DNA of 64,000 nt, from NCBI GenBank assembly GCA_018228685.1, contig CP073691.1, positions 62,001 to 126,000 of the forward strand, in the 5' to 3' direction. Under the pieces are notes generated by a model, which worked only from the letters and a program-made list of their open reading frames with translations, did no database searches and was not told where the DNA came from. Below are positions 24,830 to 33,051 of this stretch, piece by piece; position 1 is the first letter of the stretch; the number at the start of each line of letters is the position of its first letter. The stretch is from Clostridiaceae bacterium Marseille-Q4149. Its GTDB lineage: Bacteria; Bacillota; Clostridia; Oscillospirales; Oscillospiraceae. The translations under genes were made by a program, and so were the position numbers.

Positions 24830-25426
24830 ATGGAAGAAACCAGGAGCTTCGGCTATATCTGCCCCAAATGCGGACGGGCGGTCATGGCCCGGCGCAGCGC
24901 CTTTTCCCTGGCGGCGGCCGCCGCCCACATTGAGTGTCCCTGCGGCCAGTCCGACATGCTCATCGAGACCGACGGCTCCCGCTTCCGCCTGTGGGTGCCC
25001 TGCGGCCTGTGCGGCGAAACGCACCAGGCCGAGTGCAGCGCCGACGCAGTGCTGCGGGGCCGGGGCATCGGCCTGGCCTGCCCCAAGACCAGGCAGATCT
25101 GCTGCTATGTGGGCCAGGAGGACCAGGTGTCCGCCCAGATGGAGCAGCTGGCCGTCCGGGCCGCCAAGGAGAAGGCGGAGGACCCGGAGGCCTTCACCGA
25201 CAACATTATTATGTATGAGGTGCTGTCGGAGCTGAAGGACATCGCCGCCCGGGGCGGCATCCGCTGCCGCTGCGGCAGCACCCGCTACGGCATCCAGGTC
25301 CACCGGGACTCCGTGGACCTGTGCTGCCAGGACTGCGGCGGCAAGCTGCGTCTGCCCGCCGCCACCGACGAGGATCTGGACCGCCTGTGCTGCCAGATGA
25401 CCCTGACCATTCCGGGGAGGGCGTGA
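24830..25426 (+). CDS. Cysteine-rich zinc-binding protein of unknown function
   Basis: 198 residues from ATG 24830 (GCGAGGG upstream). Several Cys pairs: YICPKCGR, IECPCGQ, VPCGLCGE, IRCRCGS and LCCQDCGGK, the last being a repeat of the zinc-ribbon motif. Together they suggest two or three zinc knuckles. The middle (ERMEQLAVRAAKEKAEDPEA-like helix, residues 105-145) is helical. Gene stop is 1 base before the CDF exporter start, so a link to metal homeostasis is possible but only inferred. Confidence 0.6.
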   Translation: MEETRSFGYICPKCGRAVMARRSAFSLAAAAAHIECPCGQSDMLIETDGSRFRLWVPCGLCGETHQAECSADAVLRGRGIGLACPKTRQICCYVGQEDQVSAQMEQLAVRAAKEKAEDPEAFTDNIIMYEVLSELKDIAARGGIRCRCGSTRYGIQVHRDSVDLCCQDCGGKLRLPAATDEDLDRLCCQMTLTIPGRA

Positions 25427-25427
25427 C

Positions 25428-26597
25428 ATGATGGAGCTTCTCTCCCGCTGGTTCATCCGGGACCGGGATAACGTCACGGACCCCCGGGTCCGCCGGGCCT
25501 ATGGCCAGCTGTGCGGCTTTGTGGGCATCGGGCTGAACATCCTGCTGTTTGCCGGGAAGTTCTTCGCCGGTACCCTCAGCGGCTCCGTGGCCATCACCGC
25601 CGACGCCTTCAACAACCTGTCCGACGCCGGGTCCTCGGTGGTGACCCTGCTGGGCTTCCGCTTGGCCGGGAAAAAGCCGGACCCCCAGCACCCCTTCGGC
25701 CACGGGCGGCTGGAATATGTCTCGGGCCTGATCGTGGCGGGGCTGATTCTGCTGATGGGCGTGGAGCTGGCCAAGTCCTCGGTGGAGAAAATCCTCCACC
25801 CGGCGGCGGTGGATTTCAGCGTCATCGCCCTGGTGATCCTGGCGGTGTCCATCTGCGTGAAGCTGTATATGTGCCTGTATAACCGGCGGATCGGCAAAAA
25901 AATCCGTTCCGCCGCCATGGAGGCCACCGCCGCCGACAGCCTGTCCGACACGGCGGCCACCGCCGCCGTGCTGCTGGCCATGCTCATCGCCAAGTGGACC
26001 GGCCTGGACATCGACGGCTGGGTGGGCCTGGTGGTGGCGGGCTTCATCCTGTTCTCCGGGGTCAAATCCGCCCGGGAGACCATCAGCCCTCTGCTGGGCC
26101 AGCCGCCGGAAAAGGAATTTGTGGACCGGATTCAGGCCATTGTCCTGTCCCATCCGGAGATTCTGGGCCTGCACGACCTGGTGGTCCACGACTACGGCCC
26201 CGGCCGGGTGATGGTGTCCCTCCATGCGGAGGTCCCGGCCCACGGGGACCTGCTGGAGCTCCACGACGTGGTGGACAACATCGAAATGGACCTGTCCCGC
26301 CAACTGAACTGCCAGGCGGTGATCCATATGGACCCGGTGGTCACCGACGACGGCCTGACCGGCCCCCTGCGGAGCCGGGTGGCGGAGCTGGTGAAGCAGG
26401 TGGACCCCGCCATCACCATCCACGACTTCCGGGTGGTGGCTGGTCCTACCCACACCAATCTGGTGTTTGACGCGGTGGTGCCCTTTGACGAAAAGCTCAC
26501 CGCCGCCCAGGCGGCGGAGAAAATCCGCGCTCTGGTCCGCACCATGGACGACGGTCGCTACTTCGCCGTGGTGACGGTGGAGAATTCGTACATCTGA
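25428..26597 (+). CDS. Cation diffusion facilitator (CDF) family metal exporter
   Basis: 389 residues. Six membrane segments in the N-terminal 220 residues, then a cytoplasmic ferredoxin-like ZT domain followed by a further C-terminal region. Metal-site motifs: ADAFNNLSDAGSS in segment 2 and EATAADSLSDTAAT in segment 5; the family signature HPFGHGRLEYV lies between segments 2 and 3. The sites are D/N-D and D-D, resembling the Mn/Fe-type rather than the HD-HD zinc type. It exports divalent cations by proton antiport. The next gene fragment starts just after the stop and is unrelated. Confidence 0.9.
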   Translation: MMELLSRWFIRDRDNVTDPRVRRAYGQLCGFVGIGLNILLFAGKFFAGTLSGSVAITADAFNNLSDAGSSVVTLLGFRLAGKKPDPQHPFGHGRLEYVSGLIVAGLILLMGVELAKSSVEKILHPAAVDFSVIALVILAVSICVKLYMCLYNRRIGKKIRSAAMEATAADSLSDTAATAAVLLAMLIAKWTGLDIDGWVGLVVAGFILFSGVKSARETISPLLGQPPEKEFVDRIQAIVLSHPEILGLHDLVVHDYGPGRVMVSLHAEVPAHGDLLELHDVVDNIEMDLSRQLNCQAVIHMDPVVTDDGLTGPLRSRVAELVKQVDPAITIHDFRVVAGPTHTNLVFDAVVPFDEKLTAAQAAEKIRALVRTMDDGRYFAVVTVENSYI

Positions 26598-26611
26598 CCC
26601 CGGGAAGCGGC

Positions 26612-26941
26612 TTGCGCAGCCTAAGACATTTCTCTATCACAAAGAAACTGGCGATTAACGGGCATGACTATGTAAGCCTGGCAAAGGATACCGCCCACCG
26701 CCAGTTGGGGACGATACAGGACTATTACGAAACGCCGGAGGACAGCGTAAGAATTGATACGGCAAAAGCGATTGGAAAACTTCTTATCCGCTCTGATGAA
26801 TCGGATTCTGAATCCCAAGTGACAATCTCACTGGAAGATGAAGATTTTGCAAAAAAGCTTGAGGAAGTGGCTTCTGATTCAGCCGGAAAACAGATGCTTG
26901 AGTTTGCTATTGCTATGTACGAAAAAAATAATTCAGACTAA
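26612..26941 (+). pseudogene. C-terminal fragment, probably of a tyrosine recombinase
   Basis: About 109 codons beginning at a TTG without a ribosome site. SLRHFSITKKLAINGHDYVS, then LAKDTAHRQLGTIQDYYETP, resembles the R-H...H...Y box of tyrosine recombinases (LRH, GH-like AHRQ, terminal Tyr). The N-terminal catalytic part is missing and the fragment abuts the CDF gene. AT-rich composition differs from the chromosome. Integrase identity is an inference from motif spacing. Confidence 0.45.
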
Positions 26942-27137
26942 CAGCGGTCATTCTACACAAACCGTACGGAATACCGCTAATCACCCAAAAATTCGGCTAC
27001 TGTACAAAACCGCTGATTTTACTGTATAATAAAAGCGATACGAAATACACGAACCATGATTCCCTTGCAGCAATAAAAGAGAAAAACCTCTCCAAGCGAA
27101 GCTTGATTATTTTTTCTTTTGCTGCTCAATAAAAAAA

Positions 27138-27167
27138 CCGAAAACCCTTGAAAACAAAGGCTTTCGG
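27138..27167 (-). terminator. Terminator of the outermost tRNA-Arg 3' end
   Basis: On the minus strand CCGAAAGCCTTTG pairs with CAAGGGTTTTCGG and a T7 tract follows. It lies 11 bases beyond the tRNA CCA end. Confidence 0.7.
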
Positions 27168-27177
27168 CGTTATTATC

Positions 27178-27222
27178 TGGCGCGCCAAAAGGGATTCGAA
27201 CCCCCGGCCTTCCCCTTAGGAG
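27178..27222 (-). pseudogene. tRNA-Arg(CCU) 3' half (attachment-site remnant)
   Basis: Minus strand: CTCCTAAG, anticodon-stem 3' strand, a T arm with GGTTCGAATCC, an acceptor strand and CCA. Above 27222 the match to tRNA ends and unrelated sequence begins. It keeps its own terminator. It marks the outer end of the tRNA-Arg island; no matching 5' half (needing a UCCCC-type stem) is in the window. Confidence 0.75.
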
Positions 27223-27460
27223 TATGGCTTACCATGTGATACACGGTTCGGATGTAACTTCCAATATCATCCCTTACGCAGAATGACTTGTAGTAAACGA
27301 ACTTTATGGTGCAAAACACCTATTCTGACGCAGTTTTATGTGTCCGTTGGGTGGTCCTATTAGCAAATTCTTAGCAGGAGGACATCCCGCCAAAGCTGAT
27401 TGCTACTGCCATTCTTCACTCCCTTAGTCAAAATGACAAGGCAAATACATGGAGGTTACT

Positions 27461-27658
27461 ATGGACAAGAAAGAGAAAAAGTCACTGCCGGAACCGCGCA
27501 CATATACTGTGGAACAGATTGCGGCCATGCTCAACATTGGCCGCACAACCGCATATCAGCTCGTCAAGCAGGAGGAGTTCAGGATCGTCCGCATAGGAAA
27601 TGCGATCCGCGTTTCCAAGAAATCTTTTGACGAGTGGCTGGAAAGTTTGGAATTGTGA
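27461..27658 (+). CDS. xis: Excisionase-family helix-turn-helix protein
   Basis: 65 residues. Start at ATG 27461 (TGGAGG 5 bases upstream). MerR/Xis-type winged helix: YTVEQIAAMLNIGRTTAYQL, then VKQEEFRIVRIGNAIRVSKK and SFDEWLES. Such proteins assist integrase during excision or act as element regulators. It is the first gene inside element 1 and is followed by a terminator. A second, related gene lies at 35345 in element 2. Confidence 0.78.
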   Translation: MDKKEKKSLPEPRTYTVEQIAAMLNIGRTTAYQLVKQEEFRIVRIGNAIRVSKKSFDEWLESLEL

Positions 27659-27668
27659 ATATCGCAAG

Positions 27669-27705
27669 AAACGCCGTAGGCTCAAAAACCCTATGGCGTT
27701 TTTTT
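27669..27705 (+). terminator. Terminator after the excisionase-like gene
   Basis: AAACGCCGTAGG and CCTATGGCGTTT (one mismatch) with a 9-base loop, running into TTTTTTT. Confidence 0.75.
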
Positions 27706-27731
27706 ATACCCATTTTTGAAGGAGGCTGGCA

Positions 27732-28253
27732 ATGAAACTAACAGAAGCAGAAATGAGGATGGTGTTTCAGATTGAAAGTACCAATCAGAACGCCGCCCTG
27801 AATGAGATTTACATGACATGGCGCTATGCGCCGAACCCGGCAACGAAAGAAACGGCGGAAGGCCTTCTGGACAAGCTCCGCCCACTGTCGGATCAGGAGT
27901 GCATGGATTTGATCCGCAAGGTGCAGGCCGAATACCGTCTGCCGGAGAAAGCCCGCACCATCGGGGAAATGCTGGCAGAGGCCAGACAGCAATCCGGGGC
28001 GCAGAAGTTATCCGGCCATGACATTATGGCTTTGGAGCGTTTCGACCCGGCAACCAGACACATGATCGTCTTTGATGTTCTTACCCATGACTCGCCTGTT
28101 GGCTGGAAGGGTGAGAAAATGCGCCTGTTCCTGACCGACACCGGATACAGCAAGGCTTTGGAAAATCAGGAAAAGGGACATATCAAAATCCGTAACCATG
28201 CGAAGGTGCTTTCCGGCGATCTCCACTATGACCATAAAGACCGTGAGAGGTAG
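27732..28253 (+). CDS. Mobile-element hypothetical protein, 173 aa
   Basis: GGAGG precedes the ATG at 27732. The N-terminal half (MKLTEAEMRMVFQIESTNQN, ETAEGLLDKLRPLSDQECMD) is helical; the C-terminal half from about residue 105 (RFDPATRHMIVFDVLTHDSP) is β-rich. No catalytic motif or membrane segment. It resembles uncharacterised proteins of Tn1549-like elements; function unknown. Confidence 0.6.
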   Translation: MKLTEAEMRMVFQIESTNQNAALNEIYMTWRYAPNPATKETAEGLLDKLRPLSDQECMDLIRKVQAEYRLPEKARTIGEMLAEARQQSGAQKLSGHDIMALERFDPATRHMIVFDVLTHDSPVGWKGEKMRLFLTDTGYSKALENQEKGHIKIRNHAKVLSGDLHYDHKDRER

Positions 28254-28423
28254 CCACCTGAAAAATGTATCAAAATCAGTGGGATATCTTCTGTTTCTTC
28301 CTCTGTGGCTTGCGTTCTGAACAGGGCGTGGATGTTTTCCCATGTGGAAGGTAACGGAGGCATACAGACGAATAAACCGCTCAAAACCAACACTTTTTAT
28401 TTTCGCAGGAAGGAGGTGCGAAG

Positions 28424-29320
28424 ATGGCTGTTTTTCGTATTGAAAAGACCCGTGATTATACGGTCATGTCGAACCATCACTTGAAAGATCGGACGCTGAC
28501 CCTGAAATCCAAAGGGCTGCTGTCCATGATGTTGTCGCTCCCTGACGAGTGGAATTACACCACCAGAGGTCTTGCGGCGATCTGCCGGGAAGGTGTGGAC
28601 AGCATCGGTGCGGCATTGAAGGAGCTGGAAACCCACGGGTATATCCGGCGCACACAGCTTCGGGACGAAAAAGGCAAGATCACGGATACCGAGTATGTCA
28701 TTTACGAAATGCCTCAGCGCGAGCCGCCGTCAAGCCCAGGTACGCCTTTACCGGGTACGGCAAAGCCATATACGGAAAACCCGGATATGGGTATCCCGGA
28801 TACGGCGGAACCGTGTACGGAAAAACCCGCACAATTAAATACTAATCAAACAAAGACTGATTTATCAAGTACGGAGATATCAAATCCTATCCAATCAAAT
28901 CCCCCTACCCCCGCAGAGGCAAGGATGGGAACGGATCGGATGGGAGCCAGAGAATGTTATCGTGAAGTGATTTTGGACAACATCGAGTACAGCTATCTGG
29001 TGCAGGACAGCCATATCGACCGTGAGCAGCTTGACGAAATCGTTGACCTGATCGTGGATACCGTATGTTCTGCCCGCAAAGTCATCCGCATTGCCGGAGA
29101 TGATTATCCGGCGGAGGTGGTAAAGTCCCGGTTTATGAAGCTGGACAGTTCCCATGTGCAGTATGTCATGGACTGCATGAAGGACAACACCACCTATGTC
29201 CGCAATATCAAGAAATATCTTCTGGCGGCGCTGTATAACGCCCCGACCACCATCAACAGCTATTATTCTTCCCTGGTGCAGCACGATATGTACGGGGACG
29301 GGCAAAGGGGGCGAGGCTAA
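28424..29320 (+). CDS. DUF6017/replication-initiator-like helix-turn-helix protein
   Basis: 298 residues. The N-terminal 95 residues are the HTH region used by replication-initiator-A-like proteins: HHLKDRTLTLKSKGLLSMML, LPDEWNYTTRGLAAI and LKELETHGYIRR. A disordered Pro/Thr/Asn-rich linker (100-165) leads to a C-terminal DUF6017-like helical domain (REVILDNIEYSYL, YVRNIKKYLLAALYNAPTTI). Probably controls replication or transfer of element 1. AAGGAGG lies just before the ATG. Confidence 0.75.
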   Translation: MAVFRIEKTRDYTVMSNHHLKDRTLTLKSKGLLSMMLSLPDEWNYTTRGLAAICREGVDSIGAALKELETHGYIRRTQLRDEKGKITDTEYVIYEMPQREPPSSPGTPLPGTAKPYTENPDMGIPDTAEPCTEKPAQLNTNQTKTDLSSTEISNPIQSNPPTPAEARMGTDRMGARECYREVILDNIEYSYLVQDSHIDREQLDEIVDLIVDTVCSARKVIRIAGDDYPAEVVKSRFMKLDSSHVQYVMDCMKDNTTYVRNIKKYLLAALYNAPTTINSYYSSLVQHDMYGDGQRGRG

Positions 29321-29391
29321 ATGCAGGAGGAAGTAACGCGGGGCGCCGTGACGCTCATTGTTGACGGAGCCAAGCTAAAGTCAGCACTGCC

Positions 29392-29586
29392 ATGAGTAAT
29401 GGGGAGTTACCATTTGTTTCTTCTTCTGCTGTATATGAAAATCCATATCGACTTCATATTATTGTAACATCAAACGCAGAAACGGATTTGTCAAAACTAA
29501 AAGCATTTGATACGATTGGCGGAGCTTTAGAAATTGAGTATGACGCAAATCACATTTCCGCAGTAGAAGAAATTTTAACAGAATAA
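29392..29586 (+). CDS. Small hypothetical protein, 64 aa
   Basis: It begins MSNGELPFVSSSAVYENPYR, then LHIIVTSNAETDLSKLKAFD, ending EEILTE. A compact α/β protein without motifs. The ribosome site is weak and codon use is AT-rich compared with neighbours, so it may be a late insertion or the tail of a longer gene. Found between the replication and DUF3847 genes of element 1. Confidence 0.45.
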   Translation: MSNGELPFVSSSAVYENPYRLHIIVTSNAETDLSKLKAFDTIGGALEIEYDANHISAVEEILTE

Positions 29587-29672
29587 GAGAGAAAAAGTTT
29601 TTCCCCAAAAGGGCAGCCGAGAAAATCGACTGTCCTTTTTCTATGCCTATGGGCAGAAAGGAGCGACCAACC

Positions 29673-29966
29673 ATGACAAAACCGAGAGAGAAAACCCGTG
29701 AGGAACTGCAAGCCGAGATTGAGGGCGGAAAGAAGAAAATCCGGCAGCTTGAGAACCGGGAAAAGATGTTGCGTCAGAAGCTATCCAAAGAGGAACGCCG
29801 GACGCGCAGCCACCGCCTTATCGTCCGGGGCGCGGTCTTTGAGAGCATTGTGCCGGAAGCAAAGACCATGACCGACGAGGAAGCCACAGCACTTCTCCGG
29901 CTTGCCTTGACGAGTGAGCCGGTACGGGAATATCTGAAAAAACGAGCCGAGGGAGCGACAAGCTGA
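29673..29966 (+). CDS. DUF3847 family protein
   Basis: 97 residues from ATG 29673 (AAAGGAG, 9-base spacing). A charged coiled coil (REKTREELQAEIEGGKKKIR, then LENREKMLRQKLSKEERRTR) followed by RLIVRGAVFESIVPEA and DEEATALLRLAL. DUF3847 genes are regularly placed just upstream of MobA/MobL relaxases in Firmicutes elements and may be accessory relaxosome proteins. Confidence 0.75.
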   Translation: MTKPREKTREELQAEIEGGKKKIRQLENREKMLRQKLSKEERRTRSHRLIVRGAVFESIVPEAKTMTDEEATALLRLALTSEPVREYLKKRAEGATS

Positions 29967-30199
29967 AAATCCCTTAGGAACTAAGGGCGCACTTATACAC
30001 CCTTGCGGGCGTGTGCGCTCTGCCGAGGGCTTGTCTCCGCACAGGGAGATTTCCCCGCGCTCCGATATGGCGGCTTTGCCGCAACAAGGGGCTGCACCCC
30101 TTGCGCCGCTTCGCGGCTATCCCTGCACACCCACAAAAACAGTACACCCGCCGTTGGCGTCTGTACCATTTTTGCGGGTTTTATTATCCTATCCGGGAG

Positions 30200-30985
30200 G
30201 TGATACCCATAGCCATTTACCATTGGAACATCGGCATTGTGAGCCGAGGAAAAGGCAAATCAGCCGTTGCCGCAGCCGCCTACCGAAGCGGCGAAAAGCT
30301 GACAAACGAATGGGACGGAATGACCCATGACTACACCCGCAAAGGCGGCGTTGCCCATACCGAAATCATGCTGCCGCCCCATGCCCCGCCCTCTTTCTCT
30401 GACCGTTCAACCTTGTGGAACAGCGTGGAGCTTTACGAGAAAGCCGGGAACGCCCAGCTTGCCAGAGAGATTGACGCGGCGCTCCCCATAGAATTATCCA
30501 GAGAGGAACAGATCCGGCTTGTCCGGGAATACTGTTCCTCTCAATTTGTTTCCAGGGGAATGTGTGTTGATTATGCCATTCACGACACCGACAAAGGCAA
30601 TCCCCATTGTCATATTATGCTGACCATGCGCCCCCTTGACGAGCGCGGCACATGGGCGGCGAAATCCAAAAAGGAATATGACCTTGACGAAAACGGCGAG
30701 CGTATCCGCTTGCCAAGCGGCAGATACAAGACGCACAAAATTGACCTTACAAGCTGGAACGACAAGGACAACACCCTTTTGTGGCGCAAGGCGTGGGCTG
30801 ACTATACCAACGACTTTTTGGAGAGGAACGGAAGCCCGGAGCGCATCGACCACCGCAGCAACGCCGAGCGCGGCATAGACGAGATACCCACCGTCCACAT
30901 GGGCGTGGCAGCTTGCCAGATGGAGAAGAAATGCCTATGTCTACATCGACAAGGAGCTGACGAGGGCATCCAAACGGGCGATTGA
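30200..30985 (+). pseudogene. mobA: MobA/MobL relaxase, C-terminally truncated
   Basis: Probable start GTG 30200 (or a nearby ATA at 30209) after CGGGAGG; the longer frame to 30011 is noncoding. N-terminal relaxase domain: IAIYHWNIGIVSRGKGKSAV, AAAAYRSGEKLTNEWDG, the HUH metal motif GNPHCHIMLTMRP, and DHRSNAERGIDEIPTVHMGV. The family similarity stops after QMEKK at about 30929; the last residues are out-of-frame integrase DNA. Full-length proteins have several hundred more residues including a helicase/primase-like region. The nickase domain remains but its working is uncertain. Confidence 0.8.
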
Positions 30986-31625
30986 AACGCTGGGTGAGAA
31001 GGATATCTATTACATCTTCACTCCGCTCATGCCGAACACCAGCACAAGAATTATCCTGAAAAAGCCGAAAACCGATTCCAGTATCCGTAAGGTGTGGCTG
31101 CCGAAAACGCTTGCCTACATTCTGCGGGAATGGAAGAAGTCCCAGGACGAGCTGAAAGGTTTCTTGGGCGACGAGTATCAGGACTTCGATCTGGTTGTGG
31201 CACTTCCCAATGGACGACCCTGCGAGGATCGTATCATCCTCAAAGAGTTTGCAAAGCTCCGTGAGGACGCAGGGCTGCCGAAGGTGGTCTTTCATTCTCT
31301 CCGTCATTCCAGTACCACCTACAAACTGAAACTCAACCACGGCGATCTGAAAGCCACCCAGGGCGATACAGGTCATGCCGAGATCGACATGATTACCTGC
31401 ATCTATGCTCACATTCTGGACGAGGATAGAAAGGTCAATGCTCAGAAATTCGAGACAGCCTTCTATGCCAAGCCTGATCTTCGCAACGTCCGTCCGCCGG
31501 AGGAACCGGCAAAATCGGAGCCTGCGACCCTGGACCTTGAAAGCCTTGTGGAGCAGCTTCAGAAGTCGCCGGAGCTGGCAAGTGCGCTCGCAGCCCTGAT
31601 AGCGGCGCAAGCCCCGGCAAAGTGA
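30930..31625 (+). pseudogene. int: Tyrosine integrase, C-terminal part only
   Basis: In frame from about 30930 (NAYVYIDKELTRASKRAIET). It contains the C-terminal half of the catalytic domain: KTDSSIRKVWLPKT with the β-strand Lys, VVFHSLRHSSTTYKLKL (HxxR), GDTGHAEIDM and the Tyr in CIYAHILDED. The N-terminal arm-binding domain and the first catalytic Arg are absent. Closely related over this part to the intact integrase at 33945-35330. No start codon with a ribosome site; the junction with mobA is at about 30929. Confidence 0.8.
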
Positions 31626-31639
31626 TCCAAAAAATCGAA

Positions 31640-31698
31640 TTAGCAAAACGCAGAATTTTCTTAGCAAATTTCTGAAAAGCGTTCGAGTCCAATTAGCA
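31640..31698. repeat. TTAGCA motif cluster near the element 1 / element 2 border
   Basis: TTAGCA occurs at 31640-31645, 31661-31666 and 31693-31698, spaced 21 and 32 bases apart, directly after the integrase tail. Two more lie beyond the tRNA 3' end (TGCTAA 31959-31964, TTAGCA 32001-32006). Probable integrase or excisionase arm sites. Confidence 0.5.
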
Positions 31699-31725
31699 AA
31701 TATACATCGTGCGGCGTATAAAAAC

Positions 31726-31756
31726 CTCCCGGTAACGGAAGTGAAATTACCGGGAG
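31726..31756. terminator. Hairpin CTCCCGGTAA/TTACCGGGAG
   Basis: Perfect 10-bp stem with an 11-base loop between the integrase tail and the tRNA terminator. Probably ends the integrase transcript. Confidence 0.5.
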
Positions 31757-31773
31757 AAGGAGGAACAAAAAAA

Positions 31774-31804
31774 CGCTGCAAACCCCGAAAAAAGGCTTGC
31801 AGCG
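31774..31804 (-). terminator. Terminator of the middle tRNA-Arg 3' end
   Basis: On the minus strand CGCTGCAAGCC pairs with GGTTTGCAGCG and TTTTTTT follows, 9 bases beyond the CCA. Confidence 0.75.
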
Positions 31805-31812
31805 GTGCTTTC

Positions 31813-31857
31813 TGGCGTCCCAGAGAGGATTTGAACCTCCGACCCCACGCTTAGGAG
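31813..31857 (-). pseudogene. tRNA-Arg(CCU) 3' half, partner of the 5' half at 39554-39593
   Basis: Minus strand: CTCCTAAG CGTG, variable loop, T arm GGAGG-TTCAAAT-CCTCT, acceptor strand CTGGGAC, discriminator G and CCA. The stem strands GCGTG and CTGGGAC are exactly complementary (one G-U) to CACGC and GTCTCAG in the orphan 5' half 7.7 kb away. The 7,704-bp segment between them is therefore an insertion. Confidence 0.85.
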
Positions 31858-32124
31858 TGACCTCGAAACTCGGTTGTAGAGTCACTTCCTGTACCCGATA
31901 ATCCCGTATTTTCAAGGCTTTTTCGCACTTTGAGTGTTAAGCTGTGTTACGGAATTACTGCTAATTTTACCCCGTTTTCGACCGTTTCATTAGATGGGAA
32001 TTAGCAAGGTGGTCGGATTTAGGGAAACGGTTATATTCCCACAAGATGCCTTTATTTAATCGCTTGTACCTCGGTCTGTTACCGAGTTTTATTTATTTTA
32101 CTCACTTCGCTAAATTGGAATTTG

Positions 32125-32997
32125 TCAATACCTATTACCATAAAGATATTTATTTGAAATTCTCTTTTGTGTTTCCAAATATTTTGTAACGTTTTCATCA
32201 TAATCAGGATAATTATAACCAAGTGAATCTGCCACTTTTTTAGATATTTTTTTGAACAAACATAGACACAAATCAAACGATTTCCACATTTCTTCATACG
32301 AACTCATTGAATATGTATTTAGTAAGTTATCCCACAATTCTTTTGAAATATGCTTATCTAAAAATTTATAGTTTTTACCCAAACTGAAATTAAATCCTTT
32401 TTCAGTACCGACATACCAACTAATCATCCTAAGAAGCTCATGACGTAATACTTCATTCATATGGTCTATTGCAAATAGTATTTCACCACGAAGTAAGCCC
32501 TTGGATACATATGTTGCAACATTCCAAAATTCGTTACAACAGTCATCAAACTTTCTTTCTGTTGGACACTTAATGTAATAATCTTCATCTGTGGGAACTA
32601 TTTCTGTTTTAATCATATTATCTTTATCTAACATGATTTTTACAAGTTTATCGCGAGTAAGATACTCCTCAAGCATTGAAACAGGTAACAAAGTTAAATC
32701 AATCTTTACACCATCATCAAAAAGCATTATATAAGAAAATCCTTTTTCTTCTGGAGGAAATAATTCCATATCTTCAGGTTTTTGCATCATAATTCTGTTA
32801 CCAAAAACACTAAGCCAGTCATCGCTTTTCAAAAATTCTCCCATATCTATAACAAAAAAAGTAATATCATAATCTTGAAGATTGTCTTTTGGTATATTAA
32901 CATTAGTGCGAGACCCCTCAAGAGTTACAATTCTAATTCTCTCATCTTGAAAAGCAAAATTCAAAACTAAATCGTATATTTCTTTTTCAGTCCTCAT
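32125..32997 (-). CDS. ANT(6)-family aminoglycoside 6-adenylyltransferase
   Basis: 290 residues from ATG 32997, which has GAGG 8 bases upstream (ATG 33006 is too close to it). The sequence follows the ANT(6)/AadE pattern: MRTEKEIYDLVLNFAFQDER, LEGSRTNVNIPKDNLQDYDI with the GS-(n)-D-x-D nucleotidyltransferase site, GNRIMMQKPEDMELFPPEEK and FAIDHMNEVLRHELLRMISW. These enzymes transfer AMP to the 6-hydroxyl of streptomycin. The C-terminal half differs from the textbook ANT(6)-Ia, so it is likely a divergent allele such as the Ib group. AT-rich, last gene of a two-gene cargo operon in element 2. Activity is predicted, not proven. Confidence 0.85.
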   Translation of the reverse strand: MRTEKEIYDLVLNFAFQDERIRIVTLEGSRTNVNIPKDNLQDYDITFFVIDMGEFLKSDDWLSVFGNRIMMQKPEDMELFPPEEKGFSYIMLFDDGVKIDLTLLPVSMLEEYLTRDKLVKIMLDKDNMIKTEIVPTDEDYYIKCPTERKFDDCCNEFWNVATYVSKGLLRGEILFAIDHMNEVLRHELLRMISWYVGTEKGFNFSLGKNYKFLDKHISKELWDNLLNTYSMSSYEEMWKSFDLCLCLFKKISKKVADSLGYNYPDYDENVTKYLETQKRISNKYLYGNRY

Positions 32998-33051
32998 TTC
33001 ATTCACCTCAATAAAATTATATCACAAAAAAAAGATTGATTCTAACTGTTC

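Larger units (their letters stand above)
27215..31857. mobile_element. Degenerate integrated mobilisable element (element 1)
   Basis: Bounded by the core CTTAGGAG within two tRNA-Arg 3' ends (27215-27222 and 31850-31857). It contains excisionase-like, hypothetical, DUF6017 replication, DUF3847, truncated MobA/MobL and truncated integrase genes, all plus strand. TTAGCA motifs lie inside both ends (27360-27376; 31640-31698). The relaxase and integrase are fused at about 30929, so the element cannot excise or mobilise by itself. Confidence 0.6.
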
